Source: Pannonibacter indicus
GTDB lineage: Bacteria; Pseudomonadota; Alphaproteobacteria; Rhizobiales; Stappiaceae
DNA: 64,000 nucleotides
Direction: 5' to 3'
NCBI RefSeq assembly: GCF_001418225.1
Contig: NZ_LIPT01000011.1
Span: forward strand, 60,225 to 124,224
Both the position numbers and the translations under genes were made by a program. The notes below the pieces were generated by a model, which saw only the letters and a program-made list of their open reading frames with translations, was not told the DNA's origin and did no database searches. Below are positions 1 through 9,161 of this stretch, piece by piece (position 1 is the stretch's first letter; every line of letters starts with the position of its first letter).

Positions 1-1367
1 TCGTCTTCCTTGGCTGCTCGGCGGCCATCTGGGGCGGCTGGCTGGAAAAGGCCGGGCCGCGCAAGGCGGGCGTCGTCTCCACCTTCTGCTGGTGCGGCGG
101 CATTGCCGTGGCGGCGGTGGGCGTGATGACCCATCAGCTCTGGCTCATGTGGCTGGGCGCAGGCGTCATCGGCGGCATCGGCCTTGGGCTTGGCTATATC
201 TCGCCCGTCTCCACCCTGATCAAGTGGTTCCCGGACCGGCGCGGCATGGCAACCGGCATGGCCATCATGGGCTTTGGCGGCGGTGCCATGATCGGCGCGC
301 CGCTGGCCGACCGGCTGATGAGCTACTTCGCAACGCCCACCAGCGTCGGCGTCTGGGAGACCTTCCTCGTCATGGCGGCGATCTACTTCGTCTTCATGCT
401 GGGCGGCGCCTTCGGCTACCGTCTGCCGCCGGCCGGCTGGCGTCCGGAGGGCTGGACCCCGCCGCAGTCGAAGGCCACCACCATGATCACCCAGCACCAT
501 GTGCACCTGAACAATGCGCACAAGACGCCGCAGTTCTGGATGATCTGGATCGTGCTCTGCATGAATGTCTCTGCCGGCATCGGCGTGATCGGCATGGCCT
601 CGCCCATGCTGCAGGAAATCTTCTCCGGCAAACTGATCGGCCTGCCCGAACTCACCTTCAACGACCTGTCGGGTGAACAGAAGGCCGCAATTGCGGCGAT
701 TGCCGCAGGCTTCACCGGGCTCCTGTCCCTGTTCAACATCGCAGGCCGCTTCTTCTGGGCCTCCCTGTCGGACCGGATCGGACGGAAGAACACCTATTAC
801 ACCTTCTTCCTGCTCGGCATCGTACTTTATGCCCTCGCCCCGACGGCGGCGCAGCTTGGCAACCAGCTGCTGTTCGTCGCCATCTTCGCGGTGATCCTGT
901 CCATGTATGGCGGCGGCTTTGCAACCGTACCAGCCTATCTTGCCGACATCTTCGGCACCCAGTTCGTCGGGGCGATCCATGGCCGCCTGCTGACGGCATG
1001 GGCAACCGCCGGCATCCTCGGCCCCGTGGTGGTGAACTATATCCGTGAGGCGCAGATCAGCGCGGGCATCCCCCGCGCGCAGGTCTATGACTTCACCATG
1101 TACATCCTCTGCGGCATGCTGCTGATCGGCCTCATTGCAAATGCGCTCGTCCGGCCGCTGGACAGGAAGTGGTACATGTCCGAGACGGAAGTCGCGGCCC
1201 TGCAGGCCAAGGCCCGCACGGCGGATTCCAGCATTGCCCATGGCTCCTTCGGCATAGGCAAGGGGGGGCTCGACGCCAAGGCCGCACTCGCCTGGGCCGT
1301 GATGGTCATTCCGATCCTGTGGGGTGTCTGGATCACGCTGGAAAAGACCGCCGCCCTCTTCGGCTGA
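1..1367 (+). CDS. OFA-family MFS transporter (oxalate/formate antiporter-like), 5' partial
   Basis: The reading frame is open from the window edge (codons start at position 3), so the first transmembrane helices are missing. The visible part is about 455 residues, rich in hydrophobic helices. It has an MFS loop signature, FPDRRGMATG, and a second-half loop, SDRIGRKN. The insertions and the long C-terminal tail are typical of the oxalate/formate antiporter (OFA) branch. It would sit in the inner membrane and exchange small organic anions. It lies directly upstream of a LysR regulator and the fds formate dehydrogenase operon on the same strand, so uptake of formate or oxalate is a reasonable inference. 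The substrate cannot be read from the sequence. Confidence 0.85.
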   Translation, partial: VFLGCSAAIWGGWLEKAGPRKAGVVSTFCWCGGIAVAAVGVMTHQLWLMWLGAGVIGGIGLGLGYISPVSTLIKWFPDRRGMATGMAIMGFGGGAMIGAPLADRLMSYFATPTSVGVWETFLVMAAIYFVFMLGGAFGYRLPPAGWRPEGWTPPQSKATTMITQHHVHLNNAHKTPQFWMIWIVLCMNVSAGIGVIGMASPMLQEIFSGKLIGLPELTFNDLSGEQKAAIAAIAAGFTGLLSLFNIAGRFFWASLSDRIGRKNTYYTFFLLGIVLYALAPTAAQLGNQLLFVAIFAVILSMYGGGFATVPAYLADIFGTQFVGAIHGRLLTAWATAGILGPVVVNYIREAQISAGIPRAQVYDFTMYILCGMLLIGLIANALVRPLDRKWYMSETEVAALQAKARTADSSIAHGSFGIGKGGLDAKAALAWAVMVIPILWGVWITLEKTAALFG

Positions 1368-1390
1368 GGCTTTTCCTGCTAGAACAGGCT

Positions 1391-1413
1391 GGCCGGGCCT
1401 TACCTGCCCGGCC
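1391..1413 (+). terminator. Hairpin after the MFS gene
   Basis: An 8-bp perfect GC stem (GGCCGGGC / GCCCGGCC) with a 7-nt loop starts 24 nt after the transporter stop codon. No T-run follows, so it is a weak intrinsic terminator or an RNA-stabilising hairpin between the transporter and the LysR gene. Confidence 0.45.
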
Positions 1414-1459
1414 GGTTCCCGAAAAATGGAACTGCAGTGACCCTGCCGGCAGCGGACCC

Positions 1460-2404
1460 ATGATCGACAAGCTGGAAATGTTCATCGCCCTTGCCAACGA
1501 GCAGCACTTTGGCCGCGCCGCCGAAGTGATCGGCGTGACGCAACCAACTCTTTCATCTGCGATGAAGCAGCTGGAAGATCAGCTGGGTGTTCAGCTTATC
1601 CATCGTGGTTCACGGTATCAGGGACTGACGCCGGAAGGCGAAAAGGCACTGGAATGGGCGCTGCGCATCGTCGCCGATGCCAGGGCGCTGAAGGCGGACA
1701 TGCGGCAGGCGCGATCGGTCCTGTCGGGCAACTTGCGCATCGGCGCCATCCCCACGGCCCTGCCGATGGTGACGGACCTGTCCGTGCCCTTCACCGAGCG
1801 CCACCCCAATGTGCGTGTCTCCATCCTGTCGCGCACCTCCGCCGAAATCCTCGAACAGCTGGAGCGGCTGGAGCTGGATGCCGGCATCACCTATCTTGAT
1901 CCGCCGCCCGCCCGCCGCCTGACGGTGACCCCGCTCTACCGGGAGACTTACCGGCTGTTGTGCCGCGCCAGTTCGCAGGTTGCGCGCCGGGGCTCGCTGA
2001 CCTGGGCGGAAGTGGGCACCATGCCCCTCTGCCTGCTGTCCGGCGACATGCAGAACCGGCGCATCGTGGACCGCTACCTGCAGGAGGCCGGCATCAGCTC
2101 CATGCCGATGGTGGAATCCAATTCCATCATCGTGCTCGCCTCGCATGTCATGACGGGGCGCTGGGTCTCCGTCGTGCCGGAAAAGCTGGCGGTGCATTTT
2201 CTGGACCGCAAGGATCTGGCCGCCGTGCCCATCACCGCAGACCTGCCGGAGGACACTATGCCGGGGCAGGATGTCGGCCTCATCATCGCGCACCGCGAGC
2301 CGCTGACGCCGATGCTGGCGGCTCTGCTCGATCTTGCCCGCAAGTTCAACGCCGCCCTGGAGGAGGGCCGCAACGATAGAAGGTTTCAATCAGCTGACGA
2401 ATAG
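1460..2404 (+). CDS. LysR-family transcriptional regulator of the formate dehydrogenase operon
   Basis: A 314-residue protein of normal LysR length. The N-terminal winged HTH (about residues 1-60) contains FGRAAEVIGVTQPTLSSAMK and the usual linker helix. A periplasmic-binding-protein-like effector domain follows (about 90-300). The ATG at 1460 is chosen because LysR homology starts with MIDKLEMF; the frame is open further upstream but carries no family sequence there. It lies 56 nt upstream of fdsG in the same direction, the arrangement known for formate dehydrogenase regulators. Control of the fds genes in response to formate is therefore the likely role, by inference. Confidence 0.88.
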   Translation: MIDKLEMFIALANEQHFGRAAEVIGVTQPTLSSAMKQLEDQLGVQLIHRGSRYQGLTPEGEKALEWALRIVADARALKADMRQARSVLSGNLRIGAIPTALPMVTDLSVPFTERHPNVRVSILSRTSAEILEQLERLELDAGITYLDPPPARRLTVTPLYRETYRLLCRASSQVARRGSLTWAEVGTMPLCLLSGDMQNRRIVDRYLQEAGISSMPMVESNSIIVLASHVMTGRWVSVVPEKLAVHFLDRKDLAAVPITADLPEDTMPGQDVGLIIAHREPLTPMLAALLDLARKFNAALEEGRNDRRFQSADE

Positions 2405-2423
2405 CCAGAATTGAAGTGGGAGA

Positions 2424-2446
2424 AATTCCGCCTAACATGCGGAATT
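2424..2446 (+). promoter_or_regulatory. Perfect dyad in the fdsG leader
   Basis: The arms AATTCCGC and GCGGAATT are separated by 7 nt and end 14 nt before the fdsG ATG, next to its GAGAGG ribosome-binding sequence. It could be a LysR-type or other operator, or an RNA hairpin affecting fdsG translation. The sequence does not decide between these. Confidence 0.45.
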
Positions 2447-2460
2447 GAGAGGAAAAACAC

Positions 2461-2940
2461 ATGACGGCACATCTGTCTGCCGACACGATTCGCTCCCTGA
2501 CGCAGGAGATCGTGACGGCTCATTCGGCTCTTGAAGGGCCGCTTCTACCCATTCTCCATGCTGTGCAGGAGGCCTTCGGCTACGTGCCGCAGGACGCCCT
2601 GCCCGTGATTGCAGACGGTCTCAACCTGTCGCGCGCGGAAGTTCACGGCGTGATGAGCTTCTATCACGACTTCCGCCCGGAGCCTGCGGGCCGCCACGTG
2701 CTGAAGGTCTGCCGGGCCGAAGCCTGCCAGTCCATGGGCACCGATGCGCTGGCCGAAAAGCTGAAAGCAAGGCTTGGCATCGACTGGCATGGCACCACGA
2801 AGGACGGTGATGTGACGCTGGAGCCGGTCTACTGCCTCGGCCTTTGCGCGCAGAGCCCGGCCGCGATGCTGGACGGCGAGCTGTTTGCCCGGCTCGATGA
2901 CGAAGGCATCGACGAAATGCTGGGAGGGATCGGCAAATGA
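2461..2940 (+). CDS. fdsG: NAD-dependent formate dehydrogenase, gamma subunit
   Basis: This 159-residue protein belongs to the NuoE/thioredoxin-like [2Fe-2S] family. The four cluster ligands are visible as C84 and C89 (CRAEAC) and C125 and C129 (CLGLC). The N-terminal helical part, with VQEAFGYVPQDALP, is typical of NuoE/HoxE-like subunits. It passes electrons within the soluble FdsGBAD complex that oxidises formate to CO2 and reduces NAD+. It is the first gene of a tight operon and overlaps fdsB by 4 nt (ATGA). Confidence 0.95.
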   Translation: MTAHLSADTIRSLTQEIVTAHSALEGPLLPILHAVQEAFGYVPQDALPVIADGLNLSRAEVHGVMSFYHDFRPEPAGRHVLKVCRAEACQSMGTDALAEKLKARLGIDWHGTTKDGDVTLEPVYCLGLCAQSPAAMLDGELFARLDDEGIDEMLGGIGK

Positions 2941-4481
2941 GCGTGACCATTTTCGTCCCCCGCGATGCGGCAGCACTGGCCGTTGGTGCGGACAAGGTCG
3001 CCGCTGCCATTGAACAGGAAGCCGCCGCCCGTAATCTCGAAGTGACCATCATCCGCAACGGCTCGCGCGGCATGCTGTGGCTGGAAACGCTGGTCGAGGT
3101 GCGCACCCCGCAGGGCCGTGTGGCCTATGGCCCGGTAAAGGCCCCGGATGTGCCGTCCCTGTTCGATGCCGGGTTCCTGACCGGCGGCGCCCACCGGCTC
3201 GCCCATGGCCTCACCTCGGAAATCCCCTTCCTCAAGGGCCAGACACGCCTCACCTTCGCCCGCTGCGGCGTCACCGATCCGCTGTCGCTGGAGGACTACC
3301 GCCACTACAAGGGCCTGCGCGGCCTTGAAGCAGCCGTTGCCATGGCGCCTGCCGAGATCGTGAAGCAGGTCACCGATAGCGGCCTGCGCGGGCGCGGTGG
3401 CGCGGGTTTTCCGACCGGTATCAAGTGGAAGACCGTTGCGGACGCGAAGGCAGATCAGAAATACATCGTCTGCAACGCCGACGAAGGCGACAGCGGCACC
3501 TTTGCCGACCGGATGATCATGGAGGGTGATCCCTTCGTGCTGATCGAGGGTATGGCGATTGCCGCCATCGCCGTGGGCGCGACCAAGGGCTATATCTACA
3601 CCCGTTCCGAATATCCGCATGCCATCGCGGTGATGCAGAAGGCGATCGAGATTGCCCGTCGCGAGGGCATTCTTGGCGCATCCGTGCTGGGCTCGCCGCA
3701 TGCTTTCGACATGGAAGTGCGCGTTGGTGCGGGCGCTTATGTCTGCGGCGAGGAAACGTCGCTTCTGAACAGTCTCGAAGGCAAGCGCGGCATCGTGCGC
3801 GCCAAGCCGCCGCTGCCCGCACTGGAAGGCCTGTTCGGCAAGCCGACGGTCGTCAACAACGTCATGTCGCTGGCCTCCATCCCGGTCATCATGGACCGCG
3901 GCGCCCAGTTCTACCGCGACTTCGGCGTCGGCCGCTCCCATGGCACCATCCCGATCCAGCTGGCCGGGAACCTGAAGCATGGCGGCCTTTACGAGACCGC
4001 CTTCGGCCTGACGCTGGGCGAACTTGTGCATGAAATCGGCGGCGGCACGATCACCGGACGCCCGGTGAAGGCGGTGCAGGTGGGCGGCCCGCTCGGCGCC
4101 TATTTCCCGCAGGCCCTTTTCGACACCATCTTCGACTACGAGGCCTTCGCCGCTGCCGGCGGGCTCATCGGCCATGCGGGCATCGTCGTCTTCGATGACA
4201 CGGTGGACATGCTGGCGCAGGCGCGCTTTGCCATGGAATTCTGCGCCATCGAATCCTGCGGCAAATGCACCCCCTGCCGCATCGGCGCGGTGCGCGGCGT
4301 GGAGACGGTGGACCGGATCGCCCGGGGCGATGCCACCGCCATTCAGCTGCTCGAAAGCCTGTGCAGCACCATGAAGGCCGGATCGCTCTGCGCCCTGGGC
4401 GGCTTCACGCCCTACCCGGTCATGAGCGCCCTGACCCATTTCCCCGCAGATTTTGACAGGATGAAGGAGGCCGCGGAATGA
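2937..4481 (+). CDS. fdsB: NAD-dependent formate dehydrogenase, beta subunit (FMN/NADH module)
   Basis: A 514-residue diaphorase subunit homologous to NuoF. It has an N-terminal thioredoxin-like segment (about 1-115). The glycine-rich GRGGAGFPTG at 152-161 helps bind FMN and NADH. The [4Fe-4S] motif ESCGKCTPCRIG begins around C441. It transfers electrons arriving through iron-sulfur clusters from FdsA to FMN and NAD+. It overlaps fdsG and fdsA by 4 nt each, so the three are translationally coupled. All motif residues look intact. Confidence 0.96.
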   Translation: MSVTIFVPRDAAALAVGADKVAAAIEQEAAARNLEVTIIRNGSRGMLWLETLVEVRTPQGRVAYGPVKAPDVPSLFDAGFLTGGAHRLAHGLTSEIPFLKGQTRLTFARCGVTDPLSLEDYRHYKGLRGLEAAVAMAPAEIVKQVTDSGLRGRGGAGFPTGIKWKTVADAKADQKYIVCNADEGDSGTFADRMIMEGDPFVLIEGMAIAAIAVGATKGYIYTRSEYPHAIAVMQKAIEIARREGILGASVLGSPHAFDMEVRVGAGAYVCGEETSLLNSLEGKRGIVRAKPPLPALEGLFGKPTVVNNVMSLASIPVIMDRGAQFYRDFGVGRSHGTIPIQLAGNLKHGGLYETAFGLTLGELVHEIGGGTITGRPVKAVQVGGPLGAYFPQALFDTIFDYEAFAAAGGLIGHAGIVVFDDTVDMLAQARFAMEFCAIESCGKCTPCRIGAVRGVETVDRIARGDATAIQLLESLCSTMKAGSLCALGGFTPYPVMSALTHFPADFDRMKEAAE

Positions 4482-7357
4482 AGGACTCCCGTTTGCTCGA
4501 CCGTGACTTCGGCACCCCCGCCGCCCGGTCCGAAAAGATGATCACCCTGACTGTCGATGGCTTCGAGGTCAGCGTGCCGGAAGGCACCTCCGTCATGCGT
4601 GCCGCATCCGAAGCAGGCATTTCCGTACCCAAGCTCTGCGCCACCGACATGCTGGATGCCTTCGGCTCCTGCCGCCTCTGCCTTGTCGAGATCGAGGGCC
4701 GCGCCGGAACGCCGGCCTCCTGCACCACGCCGGTGGCGCCGGGCATGGTGGTCCACACACAGACCGGTAAGCTGAAGGACCTGCGCAAGGGGGTGATGGA
4801 GCTCTACATCTCCGACCATCCGCTGGACTGCCTGACCTGCGCGGCCAATGGCGACTGCGAGCTGCAGGATATGGCCGGTGCCGTGGGCCTGCGCGAGGTG
4901 CGCTATGAGGCCGTGGACACCCATTTCCGCGCCCGCAATGCGGGGGGCGACGTCAATCCGCTGTGGCTGGCCAAGGACGAGAGCAACCCCTATTTCACTT
5001 ATGATCCGTCCAAATGCATCGTCTGCTCCCGCTGCGTGCGGGCCTGCGAGGAAGTTCAGGGCACCTTCGCGCTGACCATCGAGGGCCGTGGCTTTGACAG
5101 CCGCGTCTCGGCCGGCATGATGAGCGACACGTTCCTCTCCTCTGACTGCGTCTCCTGCGGCGCCTGCGTGCAGGCCTGCCCGACGGCAACGCTGCAGGAA
5201 AAGAGCGTGATCGAGACCGGCACGCCCGAGCGGGCCGTGGTCACCACCTGCGCCTATTGCGGCGTTGGCTGCTCCTTCAAGGCGGAAATGCGCGGCGACG
5301 AGCTGGTGCGCATGGTGCCCTACAAGGACGGCAAGGCCAACCGGGGCCACAGCTGCGTCAAGGGCCGCTTTGCCTGGGGCTATGCCCAGCATCAGGACCG
5401 CATCCTGAAGCCGATGATCCGCGAGGCGATCACCGATCCCTGGCGGGAAGTCTCCTGGGACGAGGCGCTGAACTTTGCCGCCGCCCGCATGAAGGCGATC
5501 CAGGCCAAGCATGGCCGCCAGTCGGTCGGCGTCATCACCTCCTCCCGCTGCACCAATGAGGAAACCTATCTGGTACAGAAGCTGGCGCGCGCCGTGTTCC
5601 GCAACAACAACACGGACACCTGCGCCCGCGTCTGCCACTCGCCCACCGGCTACGGCCTCGGTCAGACATTTGGAACGTCTGCGGGCACACAGGACTTCGA
5701 CAGTGTCGAGCACACGGACGTGGTCATCGTCATGGGAGCCAACCCGACGGACGGCCACCCGGTCTTCGCCAGCCGCCTGAAGAAGCGCCTGCGCCAGGGC
5801 GCAAAGCTGATCGTCATCGATCCGCGCCGCATCGATCTGGTGAAGTCGCCGCATATCAAGGCCGCGCACCACCTGCAGCTGAAGCCCGGCACCAACGTGG
5901 CCGTGGTTTCGGCCATCGCCCACACCATCGTCACCGAAGGCCTGTTTGACGAGGCCTTCATCCGCGAGCGCTGCGACTGGGACGAGTTCCAGGACTATGC
6001 TGAGTTCATCTCCGATCCGCGCCACAGCCCGGAGGCAACGGCGGCGCTGACCGGCGTTCCAGCGGAGGAGCTGCGCGCTGCCGCAAGGCTTTATGCCCGC
6101 GGCGGCAACGGGGCGATCTATTATGGCCTCGGCGTCACCGAACACTCGCAGGGCTCCACCACGGTGATTGGCATCGCCAACCTTGCGATGATGACCGGCA
6201 ACATCGGCCGCAAGGGCGTGGGCGTGAACCCGCTGCGCGGGCAGAACAATGTGCAGGGCTCCTGCGACATGGGCTCGTTCCCGCATGAGCTGCCCGGCTA
6301 CCGCCATGTGAAGAACGACCACGTGCGCGAGATCTTCGAGAGCCTGTGGGGCGTGGAGCTGGACAAGGAACCGGGCCTGCGCATTCCCAACATGCTGGAT
6401 GCCGCCGTCGACGGCACCTTCAAGGGCCTCTATTGCCAGGGCGAGGACATTCTCCAGTCCGACCCGGACACCAAGCACGTGGCCGCCGGGCTTGCCGCCA
6501 TGGACTGCGTCATCGTGCATGACCTGTTCCTGAACGAGACGGCCAATTACGCCCACGTGTTCCTGCCCGGATCGACCTTCCTGGAAAAGGATGGCACCTT
6601 CACCAATGCCGAGCGCCGCATCAACCGCGTGCGCAAGGTGATGGCCCCGAAGAACGGCTATGCCGACTGGGAGATCACCCAGATGCTGGCCAATGCCATG
6701 GGCGCCAACTGGACCTACACCCACCCCTCGCAGATCATGGCGGAAATCTCGCTGACGACGCCGTCCTTTGCCGGTGTCAGCTACGAGAAGCTGGAGGAGC
6801 TGGGCTCGGTGCAGTGGCCCTGCAACGAGAAGGCCCCGGAAGGCACGCCCTTGATGCATATCGACGGCTTCGTACGCGGCAAGGGCAAGTTCATCCGCAC
6901 TGAATATGTGGCAACGGACGAGCGCACCGGCCCGCGCTTCCCGCTGCTGCTGACCACGGGCCGCATCCTCAGCCAGTATAACGTGGGTGCCCAGACCCGC
7001 CGCACCGCCAACACGGTCTGGCACGCGGAGGATCTCCTGGAGATTCACCCGCATGATGCGGAAAACCGGGGCCTCAAGGATGGCGACTGGGTGCGCCTTG
7101 CCAGCCGCTCGGGCGAAACGACCCTGCGCGCCAAGGTAACGGACCGGGTGTCGCCGGGCGTGGTCTACACCACGTTCCACCATCCGGACACGCAGGCCAA
7201 CGTCATCACCACCGACTTCTCGGACTGGGCCACCAACTGCCCGGAATACAAGGTGACGGCGGTGCAGATCAGCCCGTCCAACGGCCCTTCCACCTGGCAG
7301 GAAGACTACGCCGCACGGGCTGCCCAGTCCCGCCGCATTCTTCCGGCGGCGGAATGA
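4478..7357 (+). CDS. fdsA: NAD-dependent formate dehydrogenase, catalytic alpha subunit (molybdopterin/Fe-S)
   Basis: A 959-residue molybdoenzyme subunit. Domains in order: N-terminal plant-type [2Fe-2S] (about 20-95, with GSCRLC and the AACTTP-like segment), a His/Cys cluster region (DCLTCAANGDCELQ), two ferredoxin motifs (CIVCSRC from C180, then CVSCGAC), the molybdopterin-proximal [4Fe-4S] motif CAYCGVGC from C258, the bis-MGD binding core and a C-terminal dinucleotide-binding domain. The active-site pair is C386-H387 in ARVCHSPTGYG, so this is a Cys, not selenocysteine, enzyme. It oxidises formate to CO2 in the cytoplasm. It overlaps fdsB and fdhD by 4 nt. Confidence 0.97.
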   Translation: MKDSRLLDRDFGTPAARSEKMITLTVDGFEVSVPEGTSVMRAASEAGISVPKLCATDMLDAFGSCRLCLVEIEGRAGTPASCTTPVAPGMVVHTQTGKLKDLRKGVMELYISDHPLDCLTCAANGDCELQDMAGAVGLREVRYEAVDTHFRARNAGGDVNPLWLAKDESNPYFTYDPSKCIVCSRCVRACEEVQGTFALTIEGRGFDSRVSAGMMSDTFLSSDCVSCGACVQACPTATLQEKSVIETGTPERAVVTTCAYCGVGCSFKAEMRGDELVRMVPYKDGKANRGHSCVKGRFAWGYAQHQDRILKPMIREAITDPWREVSWDEALNFAAARMKAIQAKHGRQSVGVITSSRCTNEETYLVQKLARAVFRNNNTDTCARVCHSPTGYGLGQTFGTSAGTQDFDSVEHTDVVIVMGANPTDGHPVFASRLKKRLRQGAKLIVIDPRRIDLVKSPHIKAAHHLQLKPGTNVAVVSAIAHTIVTEGLFDEAFIRERCDWDEFQDYAEFISDPRHSPEATAALTGVPAEELRAAARLYARGGNGAIYYGLGVTEHSQGSTTVIGIANLAMMTGNIGRKGVGVNPLRGQNNVQGSCDMGSFPHELPGYRHVKNDHVREIFESLWGVELDKEPGLRIPNMLDAAVDGTFKGLYCQGEDILQSDPDTKHVAAGLAAMDCVIVHDLFLNETANYAHVFLPGSTFLEKDGTFTNAERRINRVRKVMAPKNGYADWEITQMLANAMGANWTYTHPSQIMAEISLTTPSFAGVSYEKLEELGSVQWPCNEKAPEGTPLMHIDGFVRGKGKFIRTEYVATDERTGPRFPLLLTTGRILSQYNVGAQTRRTANTVWHAEDLLEIHPHDAENRGLKDGDWVRLASRSGETTLRAKVTDRVSPGVVYTTFHHPDTQANVITTDFSDWATNCPEYKVTAVQISPSNGPSTWQEDYAARAAQSRRILPAAE

Positions 7358-8172
7358 GCAGGACCAGCGCCAGCATCCCGCGGCTGCGCATTTCGCGCGG
7401 CCGCAGCGGCAAGGGAGAGCGCAGGCTGCCGGCGGAAGTGCCGGTGGCCATGTCCTACAATGGCTCCACTCATGCCGTGATGATGGCAACCCCGGCGGAT
7501 CTGGAAGATTTCGCCTATGGCTTTTCGCTGAATGAAGGCATCGCCGAACCGGACGAAATCCGCGAGCTTGAGATCGCGGAAACGGAAGACGGCATCGACC
7601 TGCGCATCTGGCTGAGCGAAAACGCAGGCGCGCGCCACAACGACCGGCGGCGCACGGTCACCGGGCCGGTCGGCTGCGGGCTCTGCGGGCTCGACAGCCT
7701 GAAGGCCGCCCGCCGCCCCCTGCCCCCGGTGCCCGATACGGGCTTTGCCATGAGCGAAGCGGAGGTGCTTGCCGCCGCCGCGAGCCTTACCGCCCATCAG
7801 CCGCTGCAGGACGAAACCCGCGCCGCCCACGCCGCCGCCTTCTGGCAGGGCGGACAGATCATCGCTGCGCGTGAGGACGTTGGCCGCCACAATGCCCTCG
7901 ACAAGCTGACCGGCGCGCTGCTGCGGCAGGATGCCGGCCGGAGCCGCGCCGGAGCCTTCATTATCACCTCGCGCATTTCCATCGACATGGTGCAGAAATG
8001 CGCGAGTTTCGGCGCGCCCGTGCTCATCGCCGTCTCCGCCCCGACGCTGGCCGCCGTGGATCTTGCGCAGGACTGCGGCATCACGCTGGCGGCGCTGGTA
8101 CGGGCAGACAGTTTCGAGATTTTCACCCATCCCGACCGGATCAAGCTGCAAGAGGACGTCCATGTCGCCTGA
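7354..8172 (+). CDS. fdhD: Formate dehydrogenase accessory sulfurtransferase FdhD/FdsC
   Basis: A 272-residue protein with the family CxxC motif (GCGLCGL), followed by the GREDVGRHNALDKL-like segment (seen as AREDVGRHNALDKL) and the SRISIDMVQKC stretch. FdhD-type proteins deliver the sulfur ligand to the molybdenum cofactor before its insertion into formate dehydrogenase; the Rhodobacter-type equivalent is FdsC. It starts inside the end of fdsA (ATGA overlap) and itself overlaps fdsD by 11 nt, consistent with co-production with its client enzyme. Confidence 0.95.
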   Translation: MSRTSASIPRLRISRGRSGKGERRLPAEVPVAMSYNGSTHAVMMATPADLEDFAYGFSLNEGIAEPDEIRELEIAETEDGIDLRIWLSENAGARHNDRRRTVTGPVGCGLCGLDSLKAARRPLPPVPDTGFAMSEAEVLAAAASLTAHQPLQDETRAAHAAAFWQGGQIIAAREDVGRHNALDKLTGALLRQDAGRSRAGAFIITSRISIDMVQKCASFGAPVLIAVSAPTLAAVDLAQDCGITLAALVRADSFEIFTHPDRIKLQEDVHVA

Positions 8173-8377
8173 CAAGCTCGTCTACATGGCGAACCAGATC
8201 GCCAAGTTCATGGAAACCAAGCCGCACGCCGAAGGCGTCGAGGGCGTTGCGTCCCATATCAACGACTTCTGGGAGCCGCGCATGCGCCGCCAGCTCTTCG
8301 AGATCATCGACACCGGCGGCCAAGGCCTGCGCCCGCTGGTGCTGGAAGCTTCAGAAAAGATCAGAAGGCCGCAGTAG
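8162..8377 (+). CDS. fdsD: NAD-dependent formate dehydrogenase, delta subunit
   Basis: A 71-residue protein of the FdsD family, recognised by VYMANQIAKFMET near the start and by HINDFWEPRMRRQL. FdsD is a small component needed for formation of active formate dehydrogenase and is always the last gene of fdsGBACD operons. The ATG at 8162 lies within the fdhD end in another frame. It completes the operon, so all known subunits are present. Confidence 0.92.
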   Translation: MSPDKLVYMANQIAKFMETKPHAEGVEGVASHINDFWEPRMRRQLFEIIDTGGQGLRPLVLEASEKIRRPQ

Positions 8378-8540
8378 CACCAACTCCCGATGAGCCTGAC
8401 TGCGGGAGCTGGTCAAATCCGCGCGGCGCCTGAGCAATTTCAAGGCGTGAAGCGTCAGAATATAAGCGCTTTGGCATAAGGAAATTGTAGTTCCTAATGA
8501 GTCAGGCTGACCGGGAGATCGACTGCCCGCCCCCCTTCCA

Positions 8541-8670
8541 TCGTCATACCGGACGAAGCGAAGCGGAAATCCGGTACCGGTGAGTCACAGTCTATAAGTT
8601 GGAATTCATTAAACCAACACGCACCCCGGCTCACCGGTCCCGGCTCGCGCTTCGCTTGGCCGGATGACGA
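8541..8670. repeat. Imperfect inverted-repeat intergenic element (RIME/REP-like)
   Basis: Two arms of about 40 nt, 8541-8583 and 8631-8670, are near-perfect reverse complements (TCGTCAT.CCGG..AAGCGAAGC....CCGG.ACCGGTGA) around a 47-nt AT-richer centre. A third, diverged arm-like segment (GTACCGTTTTCCGG) is near 8719. This design matches the mosaic intergenic repeats common in alphaproteobacterial chromosomes. It fills most of the 355-nt gap between fdsD and the antitoxin remnant; nothing else was seen there. Confidence 0.7.
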
Positions 8671-8732
8671 AGGTGAGGTTATGGCCTGGATCATTCCAGC
8701 TGATGCCGGCGAGCCAGTACCGTTTTCCGGCC

Positions 8733-9116
8733 TCACAGGCGGGCAACTCTGGCTTCGAGATAGGCTGTAACGTCAGTCAGCCCTTGGACATGCACCATTC
8801 GCTCAACGGGTGGCACCGCAAATATCGCGTTTGGCGCTGACAGCCACCGCTTCCCCGCCAACTCATCGCCACCGGTCATGGCATCGAGCGCGCAGAAGCT
8901 GCGGACGAAGAGAACCGCAAGTTCATGAGATCCAGTAGCAGGTTTTCCCCGCACCGCCACTCGGAAACCTCTGCCGCAGACACACCCAGAATGGCTGACA
9001 GCTGCAGGTTTGAAACACCCAGCCTGTCCGCAGCCTGCAGCACCGCCTTGGTCAGCAGCGCGCTTGTTTGAAGAAGGGGAACAGACTGACGGACAAGGGC
9101 ATCGGCATTTCCTCAT
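8733..9116 (-). pseudogene. Frameshifted Xre/MbcA/ParS-type antitoxin remnant
   Basis: The last ~60 residues in one frame (from about 8930 down to 8733) match the C-terminal half of MbcA/ParS antitoxins: LFVRSFCALDAMTGGDELAG, then WLSAPNAIFAVPPVERM and GLTDVTAYLEARV. The HTH half is readable only in a different frame just upstream (about 9110-8940), with LTKAVLQAADRLGVSNLQLS and ILGVSAAEVSEWR. In that frame no start codon is visible, because a stop immediately precedes it. The gene is therefore broken by at least one frameshift. The RES-domain toxin gene usually found downstream is missing; the repeat element lies there instead. Confidence 0.7.
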
Positions 9117-9161
9117 TCAGATGAGAATGCCGTACCCTGCCCTCAATCGAAAGAGACCCTC

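Noticed and set aside
4412..7489. 1025-codon leftward open frame across fdsA
   Set aside because: It is an antisense shadow caused by high GC at third positions; fdsA in the other strand has complete motifs, and the antisense translation is His/Gly/Arg-rich without family likeness.
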